A DNA stretch of 64,000 bases from Calvatia gigantea (GCA_025093985.1 JACAAK010000005.1:1550001-1614000), one strand, 5' to 3'. Positions 34,779 through 45,808 are shown, numbered from the stretch's first letter. The notes: generated by a model from the letters alone, not told the origin. Numbers and translations: made by a program.

Positions 34779-35939
34779 ATGAAACTCGCGATCCTCGCTG
34801 TCTCCGCTTCCTCTTTCATCTCTGCTGCCCTTGCCCATGCAACCGTATGGGGTGTCTGGGTTAATGGTGTCGACCAGGGTGATGGCCGCAATCAATACGT
34901 TCGTTACGCCTCGCGTCTGAATTTCAGACTGCGGAAATGCCGCGATGAACAGATTCGTTCTCCCCCGAATAACAATCCTGTCAAGGATTTGGCCTCTTCT
35001 GTTATGACTTGCAATGTCAATAATAACCCAGTTCCCCGCAGGGTTTCCGTTAGCTCTGGTGACAAACTCACGTTCGAATGGTATCACGACTCGTAAGTTC
35101 GAGGCGCCTCACAGTTTTCAAACCCTGAAAAAATCGCGTTTGGTCTGAAGCCGCAATGATGATATCATTGCTGTCTCCCATAAGGGTCCTATCCAAGTTT
35201 GGATGGCCCCAGCCTCCGGTGACAACTGGACTAAGATTTTCTCTGAGAGCTACAGCAACGGAAAATGGGCTGTCGACAAGCTCATCGCTGCACACGGCCA
35301 ACACAGCGTCACAATCCCTCAAGTCCCTACAGGAGATTACCTCCTCCGAGGTAAGTTATCGTTTTCTAAGGTTTTGACAAACCTCATTAACTTTACAGCT
35401 GAGATTGTCGCTCTTCACGAGGCAGATGTCGCTTACGCCACTAACGGCATCCGTGGTGCCCAGAATTACATGTCCTGTGTGCAAATCACCGTCACATCTG
35501 GCGGCACCAGGTGGCCTGGTGCTTACACTCCCAGCACTCCAGGGATTGTTTTCAATATCTATAAGCAGGATGCCAACACTTATGTTGCTCCTGGCGGTTC
35601 TGTCTGGTCGGGCTCCGCTGGAGGTTCCATTGCCCAAGTTGGCACCCTCGGCCAGTCTCCCCCTGCTTCTACTACCAGGCCCCCGACCACAACCGCTACT
35701 AGCTCGCCTGGCGGAACTATCGGCCTTTACGGCCAGTGCGACGGTGTAAGTCCTTCCGTAAGGTATCATATTCGTCTGGGAGACTCAACCCCCGATATCG
35801 TAGATTGGTTACACTGGCCCCACAATCTGCTCTGCTGGCACTTGCACCAAGGTTAACGGTGCGTTGTATCGTTCCTGTCAGCCCGAGCGATTCATGTTGA
35901 AATCCGCCTCGCATAGATTACTACTCGCAGTGTCTCTGA
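34779..35939 (+). CDS. AA9 lytic polysaccharide monooxygenase with CBM1
   Basis: Secreted copper monooxygenase (former GH61) that oxidatively cleaves cellulose. Six exons (34779-34898, 34953-35092, 35151-35350, 35399-35745, 35804-35858, 35917-35939) give 294 residues. The signal peptide [19 protein letters not shown] leaves His1 ([11 protein letters not shown]), the first ligand of the copper histidine brace. The second brace His is in [16 protein letters not shown]. Family blocks [14 protein letters not shown] and [10 protein letters not shown], and the strand [10 protein letters not shown], are all present. A Ser/Thr/Pro linker leads to a CBM1 ([20 protein letters not shown] ... YYSQCL) split by two introns. 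In the CBM1 the usual GWTG Trp is Tyr (GYTG). Intact. Confidence 0.95.
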
Positions 35940-36065
35940 TTTGACACCCAGGTTGCCCTGGTTCTCAGTAGTATATGGAGGATCTAAACTAACCCCATTA
36001 AAGAAGTCCTGTGTAGTATTAGTCCGGAGACTAATAGGGTGAATATATGTTATGGATGATTTCTG

Positions 36066-36480
36066 GTGAGAAGTACAAAAGCACTACGTCTCGTGCACGA
36101 CTTTTGTCAAGATTGCGATGCTACTTGGGGTATCTCAACGCGGAACGATCGTCAGGTACTCCATTACGTTCAACATCCCACCTTGATATCCCACCTTGAT
36201 CAAGATCCAACTTTTCATACTTCTGAGAACTTCCACAAGTCCCGACTACAATGTGCGTATTAAATGATTCAAATCCCCAAGGCGGATATCCTCCATGTGG
36301 TCCCAGCGTTGCCTATCCTCCATTGTTGTTGCCTTCATATCGGAAATCAGGTAGATAAAATTTTCTGGTACTATGACGACGAATTACTTCAAGTTGGGAG
36401 GGAAATATTTCCGGGCCTCGACGGCGGTGGCGTATATGTGATCATGTTGAGATCAGAATAAGCATTCAGCGTATACTGGA
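36066..36480 (-). pseudogene. 3'-fragment relic of the F-box-like gene at 61304-62592
   Basis: Read on the minus strand, this stretch matches codons from about two thirds along the intact gene at 61.3-62.6 kb: HTYATAVEARKYFPPNLK, then VPENFIYLISDMKATTMEDR and QRWDHMEDIRLG. An in-frame TAA replaces the Tyr codon after PPNLK, the frame is lost further on, and no 5' part is present. It sits just downstream of the related copy at 36515-38004 on the same strand. That repeats the order seen at 59.6-62.6 kb. Confidence 0.85.
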
Positions 36481-36514
36481 ACATAATTATCGCATACTCC
36501 ATGACCAAGCCTCT

Positions 36515-38004
36515 TCACTTCTTCTGCGAAGCCAAGAAATATTTCCGTGCACGGTCCTTCAGCTCAACGTCCTCCCAAGTATCCTTCTCTTCTCCGTCAA
36601 GATGGTCCCGTGGACAGTCGTGGCGAGTAAGCATTGCCGTAAAGGCGGCATAGTCGTACAAATCTTCTATACCATCTTCGTCCACGTCCGACAGTTCACC
36701 GTCATCGATCCAGTGATCCCAGTCGCCAGAGCACCCCAACATAACGCGTGGGTCAAACGTCCCAAGTCGGAGGCTCTCCATTCGTTCCCACCGCCCCTTG
36801 TCTTTAGGTGTCTTATGCTCCTGGCTGGATATGTAATAAATGAGATCGATTGGCACCAATATAACGAAATGCTTCAGATTAGGAGGGAAGCACTTCTGAG
36901 CTTCGGTGGCAATGGCGTGCGCCTGATCCATCGCCAGCCGGTACTCATCTGCTTGTGTTCTAACGAGCATGTATACGCGCATGTGAGTGAGAGTGTCAAG
37001 GGATTTGAGACTTTCCCATGAGGGCTAATTGAGGGTCTTCAGAGGAAATGTCGAGATGAGTAACATATTTAAAAATGGGAAGGCGGAAGGTGTTTTCGTC
37101 CCTGGGCAATAGGTCGAGGTTGATGCAGAGGGTCTCGAGTTTTGGCCAACTTTTGGTCTTGAGAATATTGGTCAACTCCCCTCGCACGTAGGACCAGCAC
37201 TCGAGGCTGACAAGATTATCACAGACTCGCAGAAGCTCGAGTTCGAAATCGCTGCTCCCGTTTTTGTGATTATTCGTATAAACTCTCTGGACATTCCTGG
37301 CGTAGAACTCCTTCGGCTTCGACTTGAATGTCCTTTCGTATAGTTCGAGGCGCTTATGGCCGTTTCTTTCGAAATCCTCAGGAAGGACGATAGAGTCGTA
37401 GATGAACGGCTCAATCCTGTTATAAATAGAATCAACATAAAACTACGGCAATCGCAGAAAGCAAGATTCACCATTCCCTGACTTTGCGTGACACATATAT
37501 CCAATCCTCTGGCTGACCATACTCCGTGAGGCAATAAGCAATCTCGAAGATGCGTTTCTGTACTTCCAGTGGGAGATCGTTGAACTTCGCGAACATCGGA
37601 ACTAGGATTGGTGGTTCTGCTTTTTGTGAGGCCGGAACTGATACGATGCCCAAGTTGGGACGTTTATTCTGATTCTGCGTGTTGGCTGGCTGTGGTTGTT
37701 GGGACTTTTTCGCCTGAGAAGGCTTTTGGTTGGGTTGCTGGCCCCCACCCGCCCGAGGCGCGTTCTGGTTGGTTTGCGATGCGGCTGGTTGGCTACCAGA
37801 GCCAGGCTGAGAACCATTTCCGCCTGCATTGTTATTTTTACGCTTTTTATTCCTCTTCCTGCGTTTCTTCGGCACCTGTTCCCTGTTCCCAGTCGCGTTC
37901 TGGTTAATGGGGGCGGTGGATTGATTCTGTGGTGCGCTCGTCATGGCAGACCGGCCGCTCGAGACCGCAAGAGGTATGTCGCTCGACGACCGCTGAGGGG
38001 TCAT
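36515..38004 (-). pseudogene. F-box-like family member with one frame break (copy A)
   Basis: Two exons (38004-37472, 37416-36515). The N-terminal ~130 residues are disordered, with a Lys/Arg run (VPKKRRKRNKKRKNNN) and Gln/Asn-rich repeats. The F-box-like block FNDLPLEVQKRIFEIAY follows, and exon 1 ends at VSRKVREW, the intron position shared by the whole family. Exon 2 continues IEPFIYDSIVLPEDF and SKPKEFYARNVQRVYTNN, ending FLASQKK. One extra base at about 37022-37024 (GGG on the plus strand, inside PQLASWES on the coding strand) breaks the frame; corrected, the product would be 477 residues. Nothing else is damaged, so this may be an intact gene with a sequence error. Its closest relative in the window is the decayed copy at 59.6-61.1 kb. 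Function unknown; such proteins are candidate SCF substrate adaptors. Confidence 0.8.
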
Positions 38005-38155
38005 ACCTACGAGTAAGGGTAAGAGTGAAAGGAAAGGAGAAAACCCGCAGTAGCATTTTAAAGCTGGTTGAGGGGTGCGAAGCTTTTCTGAATATAAATA
38101 CGTAAGTAGTGGTAAAAGCCTCCTGGATGATTATTGAGTATTGGATAATTACACA

Positions 38156-38460
38156 TCATTTTTCAACTTCGTAAAAAGCGGGTTCCGAACGTTGGGCGCC
38201 AAAAATCTCGAATCGCATTTTGGCGAGGAAATGAGTAAGGTGAGAGTGTAATCCGAGTCCTTGCCAACCCCAAGAGGAGGATTTATGATTGTCTTCCTCA
38301 TCAACAGCGAAATGATCTAATTTCTGGAAAAGTGAAAAGTTGTCATCCATGCCAAAGAGCGAAAGCTGGCGAGGTCGGAAACTTTTGAGTTGGGGCGTAA
38401 ATTTCTTCACAGTTGGCAGGATTAGTGCGCACGGCAACTTGAAGGAAACCGGTTACTGCA
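38156..38460 (-). pseudogene. Relic of the F-box-like gene type at 55749-56931
   Basis: On the minus strand this fragment matches the middle of the intact gene at 55.7-56.9 kb: FSLFQKLDHFAVDEEDNHKS aligns with the segment FFQNLTHLAVDVGDNHKSF, followed by a counterpart of SHSRLTHILVDTQFEL. The flank TTCAAGTTGCCGTG continues the similarity to the relic at 58968-59415. No start or F-box part is present. Confidence 0.75.
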
Positions 38461-38978
38461 GGGTTGGCACTGCCCAGATTTAACGTTCAACTTGTATAGA
38501 ATATGCATCAGTATTGCAGCAATGCTCGTTGTTTCGTCGAGGCACAGAGGGCATATTAGGGCACGTCCATTGCGTGCACCTCCACAAAACCTTCCAAGCC
38601 CTCATAGGTGCCGTCTAGGGAAAAAGGAACGTCCCTCCAGGATGATTACTGAACTAAGCACTTGTCCGATATGTAAGTTCACACACGGACATCAACACAA
38701 GCCCTCGCAGTGGAAGTATGGGCACAGAGATGCAGGTTGCTACTCCTGCGGTGGCTGGGCACTGAGGCCTGAGGCCTGAGGAGGGGTTACCAGAAACACT
38801 AAGTAGAACCAGAATTATCTGGGGTATGAGGGTCGGGACCTGCCGTGTGACCCCCGGTTGTTGTCATCAGAGTGTCGTGCGCGTTTGCTTCTGTGACCTC
38901 CAAAGTGCACACGCCGGTCTTCTTTCCAACTTCCAAGTCTCTCCGATATCCTTCGTCTTTAATACTTGCTTGCACAAG
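38461..38978. other. TMEM14 upstream region, no supported gene
   Basis: Contains an open frame with CPIC and CYSC pairs, but spacing and context fit no zinc-binding family, so it is not called. A CTGAGGCCTGAGGCCTGAGG repeat occupies 38761-38780, the reverse of motifs at about 192-212 and 34605-34616. Confidence 0.4.
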
Positions 38979-39486
38979 ATGGTTTGTGACCTTCCTTTGT
39001 TCTTGTCAACACTGAGCTGACGCTACGACCTTCAACGCACAGTCTGCGTATCCCGCATATACTATGGGCGGCCTCTGCATCGTTGGTGGTGTGACTGGCT
39101 TTGCTAAAACACGGTCAATACCGTCACTGGTCGCCGGTGTAGGGTAAGTTAGCAATGTTGCCTAGGTTCGCGGTCATAGTTTAATGAGCCCCTGTCTCCA
39201 GTGTTGGGTTGCTCTACCTTTGGAGTGCTGATGCCATCCGCAAGGGTGGACCAAACGGGTTGGAAGGTGCCCTCGGTGAGCCTTATATCCTGTTCATTCT
39301 ATCCTCACTGCTTGACAAGTAAATCTTATTTTACACTTCCACACGATCCATTTAGGCGCGTCGGCTCTCCTGTTACTGTCATCGTTGCCCCGAGTTGCGA
39401 AAGGTCCCGTGCCTCTCGTCCTCGCTTTAACATCAGCCGGCACCGGTTTCTATTACGGACAAACTATCCGCAATTTGAGAGGATGA
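38979..39486 (+). CDS. TMEM14 family membrane protein
   Basis: Small multi-pass membrane protein of the TMEM14 family; animal TMEM14C is a mitochondrial porphyrin carrier, while the fungal role is unproven. Four exons (38979-38981, 39043-39143, 39202-39275, 39356-39486) give 102 residues, the family length. The first coding exon is only the ATG, followed at once by an intron with a GTTTGT donor. The protein then reads SAYPAYTMGGLCIVGGVTGF, VGLLYLWSADAIRKGG, ASALLLLSSLPRVAKGPVPL and SAGTGFYYGQTIRN, giving four hydrophobic Gly/Ala-rich helices. Confidence 0.9.
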
Positions 39487-40661
39487 AGCTGTGACCAACT
39501 CTACAGTGAACGAAATTTAGCTTTGTACACTTCCCCCCACTCTCTGTATCATGGTTTGTTCATAAACTCAGGCTGTCATTTGCATATTTTGGTCTGATGA
39601 AACACCTTGAGCTGCTCAGCGCTTCTCATTCCTATAAGTATGGTTCGGTCTTTCTGAGTTTTTTTGGCCTGTTGACCAGGACTCGTCACTCAGCTCAAGA
39701 CCCTGAATTTCCACCATATTCATGTGATAGCTTATTACCAAGCGCCCAGTGAAAGCCCTTCCAGGATCCGCGCCGTGGGCCGGGTGGCATTGTGACCAAG
39801 AGCGGCCCTCGGCTCAGTACTACCTCTCTTGTAGGAACAGCTGATCCAGAATATGGCTCACAGATTCCCCTGCAAACGAGTCGCAGACGTTGCCGTACAT
39901 ACCTCCTGCAAGGTCCAAGCCAACCCGATTCTTTCGAACATCCAGGGATTGGCGTTACATCAGAGTTATTACACCCTGGCTGCGGCATGTCGTGACCTGC
40001 ATCGGCCTATCATCCGTCAGGGTCGGTTGGGCATGATATCACGATGGAACGAGTTCGGAACGAGTTAGCAAATACTCAGAAACCAGTCACGTTTGTTCCA
40101 AGAGGGTGAAGAGTCGAACGACGATACCGGAAATTAAGAATATTTCTGATGTATTGTGAGTTCATGTTACTGTGATAATCAAATAATCAGGTACGCGGCA
40201 CGCTCCCCATGAATCATCATTCCATCAACCACATGCGGCTAAAGGAACAAGAAACAGAGATGAGCCAAGTCCTCTCTATATTTGTGTCGAACAAAGCCGT
40301 GACAAAGTATTTCCGCCGTTTTCAGTTTTCACCCCTTCAGTCCATCTATTATCAGGCCCCGCATTACACCTTGCTCCTTGAAGGCTCCTTCAATTAAGCT
40401 TTCCGAGTACTCAAGCCCGGGACAACGCAAGATACCCCACCCCTGCTACGAAGGGACCGCCGGAGCTTGTGCATCTTTTCACATCACTTAAGTATCCTTG
40501 TCCGAGTCCCCGATTTGATGGCTCCCGGACCTAGTTTTTTTACCAGAAAAACTTGTCACTGCCGCAGCTTTCTATCTTCCCACCGCCTACATAACCGGCG
40601 ACAGACCAGAGTGCTTTGAAATTTAATTCAAGGCCATTCGTGTTTCCCATTAGCCTTAATC
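39487..40661. other. Intergenic region, no supported gene
   Basis: 1.2 kb between TMEM14 and the PQ-loop gene. None of the short frames has family features. The last 200 bp should be the PQ-loop promoter. Confidence 0.45.
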
Positions 40662-42049
40662 ATGAAGGCGAATCCAATTGCTGGAAATGTTCTGGGGACG
40701 ATGGGTTTGTCGCTTTGTTGATTTGCCTACTGGGTGTTTAACAACGTTGTTCAAGGTACAATATGTTGGAGTGGCCAACTAATACCACAAGTCTGGAAGA
40801 ATTACAAAGATAAAAAGACTACCGGTCTCTCACCATGGCTGATGTACGTCCCACTCCTTTCGCCCTGCCCCTACCAACTGACCAAGTATCCTCCATACAC
40901 AGGCTGATATGGGGTGCTGCATCCTCATTCCTAGGCGTCTATGCAATCGTCCAAAAACTAAACATAGCCTTGCAAATTCAACCCCAGCTATTTGGCTTTC
41001 TGTCGCTCATATCATGGGGCCAAGTGCGTCGACACCAGAGTATCCCTCCTACCTCTCGACTGATCGCCTCGATCATAGTGCCTTTATTATGACCCCAACC
41101 GCCAATCCAAAAAATCCCTCAGCGTCATCATCACGGTGGCTACAATGATCTTTGTGGGTGCCTTCGAAGTAATGCTCGTGTTTGTCTCCCGGCCTGCGGT
41201 CGAGCGTGGCATCGACGCCCCCGTGAAACTGTTCGGCATCCTTTCCGTATTGGCCGTCGCCGCAGGACTATTACCCCAATATTGGGAAATTTACCGGCTG
41301 AAGCAAGTCATGGGTGTTTCGTACATATTCATTTGCGTTGATATGCTTGGCGGGTTGCTGAGTGATCTTTCGCTTGCGTTTGCCGAGAAATTTGATGGAC
41401 TTGCCGCTGCGAGTTATACCGCTGTCATTGTGAGTTTTTCTCCTTGATTTTGATCTTTTCGTGTTTCAGCCTATGCTTGGAGGGTATTCTGCAGCCGCCG
41501 AGCATGTTGGGTTGGATAGTTCAATGAGTGGTTCTTGACTGACACTGTGGATAGGTCATGGATTCCGTCATCATACTCGCTGCGATCATCTTGAACCCAC
41601 GAGCACGCAAACGGCGGAGACGGGAAGCCGAAGCGGCAGCAGCCCAAGACGTAGAAAGTGGAGGTGAAAGTGGCGCCAACGATACCACGAACGTAACTCC
41701 TCCAAGCGGCAATACCTCCCTGGGTGAACCATCAACAATAGTGGGGGACATTGAAAGCAAAAATGACACCAGCGTCAGCGTGCGACTTGATGAAAAGGCG
41801 GAAAACGATGTTCCGCAGAAAGAGATCTCTGGTGATCTGGCAAGAATGGTAGTTTCCTCGACAACCGTGAGTGATGATCGCGATTCGAAGCCGGCATCGG
41901 AGATTGCGAAGGCCCCAGACAAGGGGGCTGACCTCCGGAGGTCTTCGGTTGTTTCGGCTGTGACGCCGCCCAAGGGGGTGGTAAACGAGCTTGGGAAGGA
42001 GAGCACTGTGAGTGGAGTTGGTGATGGTAAAGGCGAGGATGCTCGCTAG
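40662..42049 (+). CDS. PQ-loop repeat membrane protein
   Basis: Member of the PQ-loop family (relatives are lysosomal/vacuolar amino-acid transporters and MPDU1/KDEL-receptor-like proteins). Five exons (40662-40704, 40756-40843, 40903-41023, 41079-41429, 41555-42049) give 365 residues. Two PQ motifs are visible: SGQLIPQVWKNYKDKKTTGL and AAGLLPQYWEIYRLKQVMGV, each in a hydrophobic helix followed by a small-residue helix (LMLIWGAASSFLGV; YIFICVDMLGGLLSDL). The C-terminal ~140 residues are cytosolic, starting NPRARKRRRREAEAAAAQD and Ser/Thr/Glu-rich afterwards. Substrate unknown. Intron 4 is longer than average (125 nt). Intact. Confidence 0.9.
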
Positions 42050-42474
42050 CGGCCCGATGTGACCTAGATGAAATGAGAAATGTGAGATACGTTCGGACCT
42101 TACTGTAGATTTCTGTTCGTGCTTTTGCCGGGTACTGGCGGGCCCTATGATCTTAGGATATCTGCTCAATAATACCGAATATCATATGCTGACAGCTTTA
42201 ATCGACGAGCACTTTTGCCTGTACTTTAAGTGAAGTATTCCGTGACGTCATTTTAATAGTGCCCTGTTCACTACGTATTGTATGTATTGATTAAACGCAC
42301 ATGTATAGACCAATGGATACAAACAGGGTGCCAGATTCCGGGAAATGGAACAAAGAAAGGTATATGCAATTAAGTGAAAGTAAGGACGATAAGCCGGGAA
42401 AAAGGAGTGATAGGGTTCCATTAACTTGCAAAGCCTCAGCATCCACCATCTCCTTCGTGAGCCGTCCTCAGTCA
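42050..42474. other. Convergent intergenic region PQ-loop/KEI1
   Basis: 425 bp between two convergent stop codons. AT-rich with no coding signal. It holds the 3' flanks of both genes. Confidence 0.5.
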
Positions 42475-43646
42475 CTAGTCACTCCCCATCTTCCCTCGTT
42501 CCTCATCAGTACTAGCAGCTGTACTACTTCCTTCTGTTCCCACCTTGGAATGACCCCGCGAAGAACTCGAGGCATACGTCATCTCATCCTCATCGAACAA
42601 CACCTCTTCTTCAATATCCAACCCCCTATCTCTGGATGCAGGCACTGACAATCGAACCAAAGTTATTTTTTCCCCGACGAGGATTCCGTCCTGGGGCACT
42701 AACGAAATCGGCGAAAGAAGAAATGGAGCCGTTGCCCTGCTTGTGGGCTGTGGAATTGGATGAGGCAGAGACAGTGCGGCGGTGCCCACGAGAAGAAGGG
42801 GTGTGGGAGTTGGTGTTGCGAAGGTCGACGTGGTAGAAATCGCCTCCGCCGAGTTCTTCGTCCCCCACCATGTCAAGCGCAGTTTCATACGAGTTGCCAT
42901 TGATAGAAGAAGGGAGGGAGGTGTAGTTTGAGCGAGAGAATGGTAACGAGCGGTAGGATCCTTTGCGAAGGTGGGTTGCATAAGAGTAGATGAGGATTGC
43001 GAAGTACACCTATAATCCGTTTTTTTCTTTTTCACTCTGAGGTTGATTTTGTGGTGGGGTGAGTAGCGTACCTTGAAAAGCCAGGAAATGACGATGACGG
43101 CGACTGCGGTGCCTTTTTCGTGATTCCAAATTTCCATTGCCGCAGCCTCACGTTCTGCAGGAGTGAGATGTTGGGTGATATTAGCGGTCTTTATCATCGC
43201 CTTTTGGGCATCCGATTGGTCTTGAATACGCCCATCGTGGGGCGTCCACAGCCACCATACGATGGCAAAGAAGACAGTCCATGCTGTCGAAAGCATGTGG
43301 TCTGCAAAGAAGAGGTGTGCAAAGTAGAGGGTTTGCTTGGGATCCTCCTAGGGGGGTGGGATTCAAAATTAGGAAATTGGAACACTAGGTAAGTAATACA
43401 TGCCTCCTTTACTGCGCGCAGACCCCACACGAGCGCAATAAGGCCAACGACAGAATAGATGTAGAGGCTGAGCTGGGCAAATGAGCCACCTGCACCTGTG
43501 ATGACGGCGATGAGGCCGTAGACGCCAGCAACCTTGTTGAGAAGGGCAAAGAGGAGAGCAATGGTGACGCCGGTCTTAAGGTCTATGAGACCGAGGAAGG
43601 ATGCAAGAGGCCAGAGCCGCCATTCTGGGCGGAGCATAAGCTTCAT
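42475..43646 (-). CDS. KEI1: Kei1, regulatory subunit of inositolphosphorylceramide synthase
   Basis: Golgi membrane partner of Aur1 in the synthesis of inositolphosphorylceramide. Four exons (43646-43404, 43347-43072, 43009-42700, 42644-42475) give 332 residues. The N-terminal half has four hydrophobic helices with family blocks LGLIDLKTGVTIALLFALLN, GVYGLIAVITGAGGSFAQLS, LYFAHLFFADHMLSTAWTVF and VIVISWLFKVYFAILIYSYA. The C-terminal half is cytosolic and Ser-rich, with LFDEDE near the end. Intron 1 (43348-43403) has a GC donor (GCATGT); no GT alternative keeps the VKE-EDPKQTLYF junction. It lies 121 bp from the divergent eIF4E start. Confidence 0.9.
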
Positions 43647-43767
43647 CAAGTTCGATAGGGTACTGTACTTTCTCCTCCAAGAGCAGAGGAGAGGGGAGAG
43701 TTATTACGTAATGCAGCACTGTTCAGATTTTCACAGCTTTGTGCTGGGCTTTTCTCTACGCTCTTCC

Positions 43768-44820
43768 ATGGCAAGCTACTTCAACTCAAACCACACAACC
43801 TCTCGTTTCCTTGCAAACAACAGCACAAATGCAACAGCGCCTTCTCCCACTACGCCCACAAACACGCAACGGTTACGCGTCCCCTCAAAACATTTTTCTA
43901 CCTCCGTCAACCCTCCTCCTGCCGATCGTGCCGCGACTGGACTCACAGCTGCCCAGGCATCCCCAGCGGGAAATGGCTCTCTCTCTGCAGTACATCCCTT
44001 AAGAAACACGTATGTATGTTCGTATGCCCCGCCCGTCAATGGTCTGCTGGATCTTGAATGCCACTTCTTTCTAGCTGGGTCTTTTGGTTCCGACAGCAGC
44101 GTGCGCCCGGGAACAAGAACGTGAACTATGAAGAGGGTATCAAGAAGATATCCGCCTTTAGCTCGGTATGCTCAACTAATTAAACCCCTTTTCATCGCAG
44201 TCATACTTATGGTTCGCCCAGGTCGAAAACTTCTGGTCCCTGTGGACACACCTTGCACCTCCCTCCGCGCTCCAACCCACGACCGATTACCTCCTCTTTC
44301 ACACCGGCGTGCGCAGGCCAGTGTGGGAAGACCCAATAAACATCTCTGGTGGGAAATGGATCATTCGACTACGAAAGGGTGTCGCGGACAGACTCTGGGA
44401 GGATCTCGTGCTTGCCATCATCGGTGATCAATTTGACGAATGTGGAGGTGGTGCCAAAGGCAACGACGGGGACGATGAATGGTGGCCAGAGATTTGTGGG
44501 TGTACGATTAGTGTGAGGCAAAATGAGGACATCATCAGTCTTTGGAATCGCTTTGAGACGGACTTCAGAGTGCGTGAGAAGATTAGGTGTGTTAATCATT
44601 GTGAGTTAGTTGTCGGGAGTACTTAATTGGAGTACAGGGATACTCTCAAGAAGGTGTTGAATCTTCCTGCGAGTACTACCCTGGAATACAAAACGAACAA
44701 CGGTTCAGATATGTTCTTTAATTCAGCAATTTCCTCTCTGACAATTGACGCCTAGATTCAATGCAAGACCGTTCGAGTTTCCGTACCACGGGCCTACATG
44801 ATCGTACACCACATCCCTGA
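43768..44820 (+). CDS. Cap-binding protein eIF4E, class II (4EHP-like)
   Basis: mRNA cap-binding protein. Five exons (43768-44009, 44075-44165, 44222-44586, 44638-44702, 44756-44820) give 275 residues. A Thr/Pro/Ala-rich N-terminus of ~80 residues precedes the fold: TWVFWFRQQRAPGN, KKISAFSSVENFWSLWTHLA, TDYLLFHTGVRRPVWEDPIN, GGKWIIRLRKGVADRLWEDL and VLAIIGDQFDE. The sequence GVRRPVWEDP and the WVFWF opening favour the class II/4EHP group over canonical eIF4E, suggesting a regulatory or repressive cap-binder. If intron 4 is retained, the frame ends at the TAG 44753-44755 instead. The start ATG at 43768 has a good context (TTCCATGG); an in-frame ATG at 43715 is an alternative. Confidence 0.9.
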
Positions 44821-45015
44821 TAGCATAGTGATTACATCTTGGCATGTACATAACCTCTTGGATGAACACTGGATGTATAAGTATCTGTTGCTTGATTTAC
44901 TTTTGCGCATCTACGTGATGTCATCAATCACGTGAGATTACAAGTACCTTCCCAGCACCCAACCCACCAATCGTTACATAGACTGCTGAGTACTGAGTGA
45001 GCGCCCTCAGATCAT

Positions 45016-45808
45016 ATGCTCACAAGAAACGCGCTGATCCAAGTTCCTCAACTGTCGATATACTCTTATCTTGCCTCCTCCCGACAGAGAACATCCTTTC
45101 ACAGTCGACTTCACATTCCCCTCCTATCCAAGTCACCGCCAAGTAAGATTCAGCGGAGGACCATGTCAAACACTGTGAAAATGTCCGAAAGCGAGTGGAA
45201 AGCCGTCCTTTCCCGCGAACAAGTACGTCCTCCCGCCTCCCAGTCTCGGCGTCGCTCAATTACCCATAGTTTAAGGGTTCTAAGGGAGAAAGGGACTGAG
45301 AGACCTGGAACCGGGGAATACGACAAGTTCAATAAAGAAGGGATATACTCATGCGCTGGATGTGGGGCACCTCTGTACAAGAGTACGACCAAGTTCGATG
45401 TAGGTTACCCCGACCTCTGAACAAAGGACACGTTGTTCACCCTGCTTATGAAATATGCTCTGCCCTCGTAGAGTGGTTGTGGGTGGCCAGCATTCTTTGA
45501 CGGTACGCTTTCATATCCCCCAATGTCTGAGGCATCGGTACTCATAATATGACAGCAATTCCAGGCGCGGTGAGCCGCCACGAAGATAGCTCTTTCGGTA
45601 TGAGTCGCATAGAAATTACATGCACGGCATGTGGTGGGCACCTCGGACATGTCTTCAAAGGTGAAGGGTACCCTACTCCCAGTGTGTTACCGCTCTCTTT
45701 CTCTCCCCCGATGTAAATGAAGTATTCTAACAAATGTAATTGCGCCTAGCTGACGAACGCCATTGTGTCAACTCTGTCTCGTTGAAGTTCCATGATGATA
45801 AGCGATGA
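45016..45808 (+). CDS. MXR2: Methionine-R-sulfoxide reductase B (one frame break)
   Basis: Reduces methionine-R-sulfoxide in proteins with thioredoxin. Exons 45016-45222, 45270-45399, 45472-45502, 45556-45681 and 45750-45808. Zinc cysteines are in YSCAGCGAPLY and TCTACGGHLGHVFKGEG; the SGCGWPAFFDAIPGAVSRH block and the catalytic Cys in RHCVNSVSLKF are present. The first ATG (45016) adds a 49-residue Arg/Ser/Leu-rich leader suited to mitochondrial import; the second (45163, MSNTVKMSE) would give a cytosolic form. Just after intron 1 the run GGG at 45275-45277 carries one base too many for the expected VLREKGTERPGTGEYDKF frame; corrected length is 183 residues from the first ATG. Probably a sequence error. 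Confidence 0.9.

Noticed and set aside
38492..38779. Possible small zinc-finger protein (CPIC ... CYSC)
   Set aside because: Only two Cys pairs with irregular spacing, ends in the CAGGCCT repeat, no conserved context.
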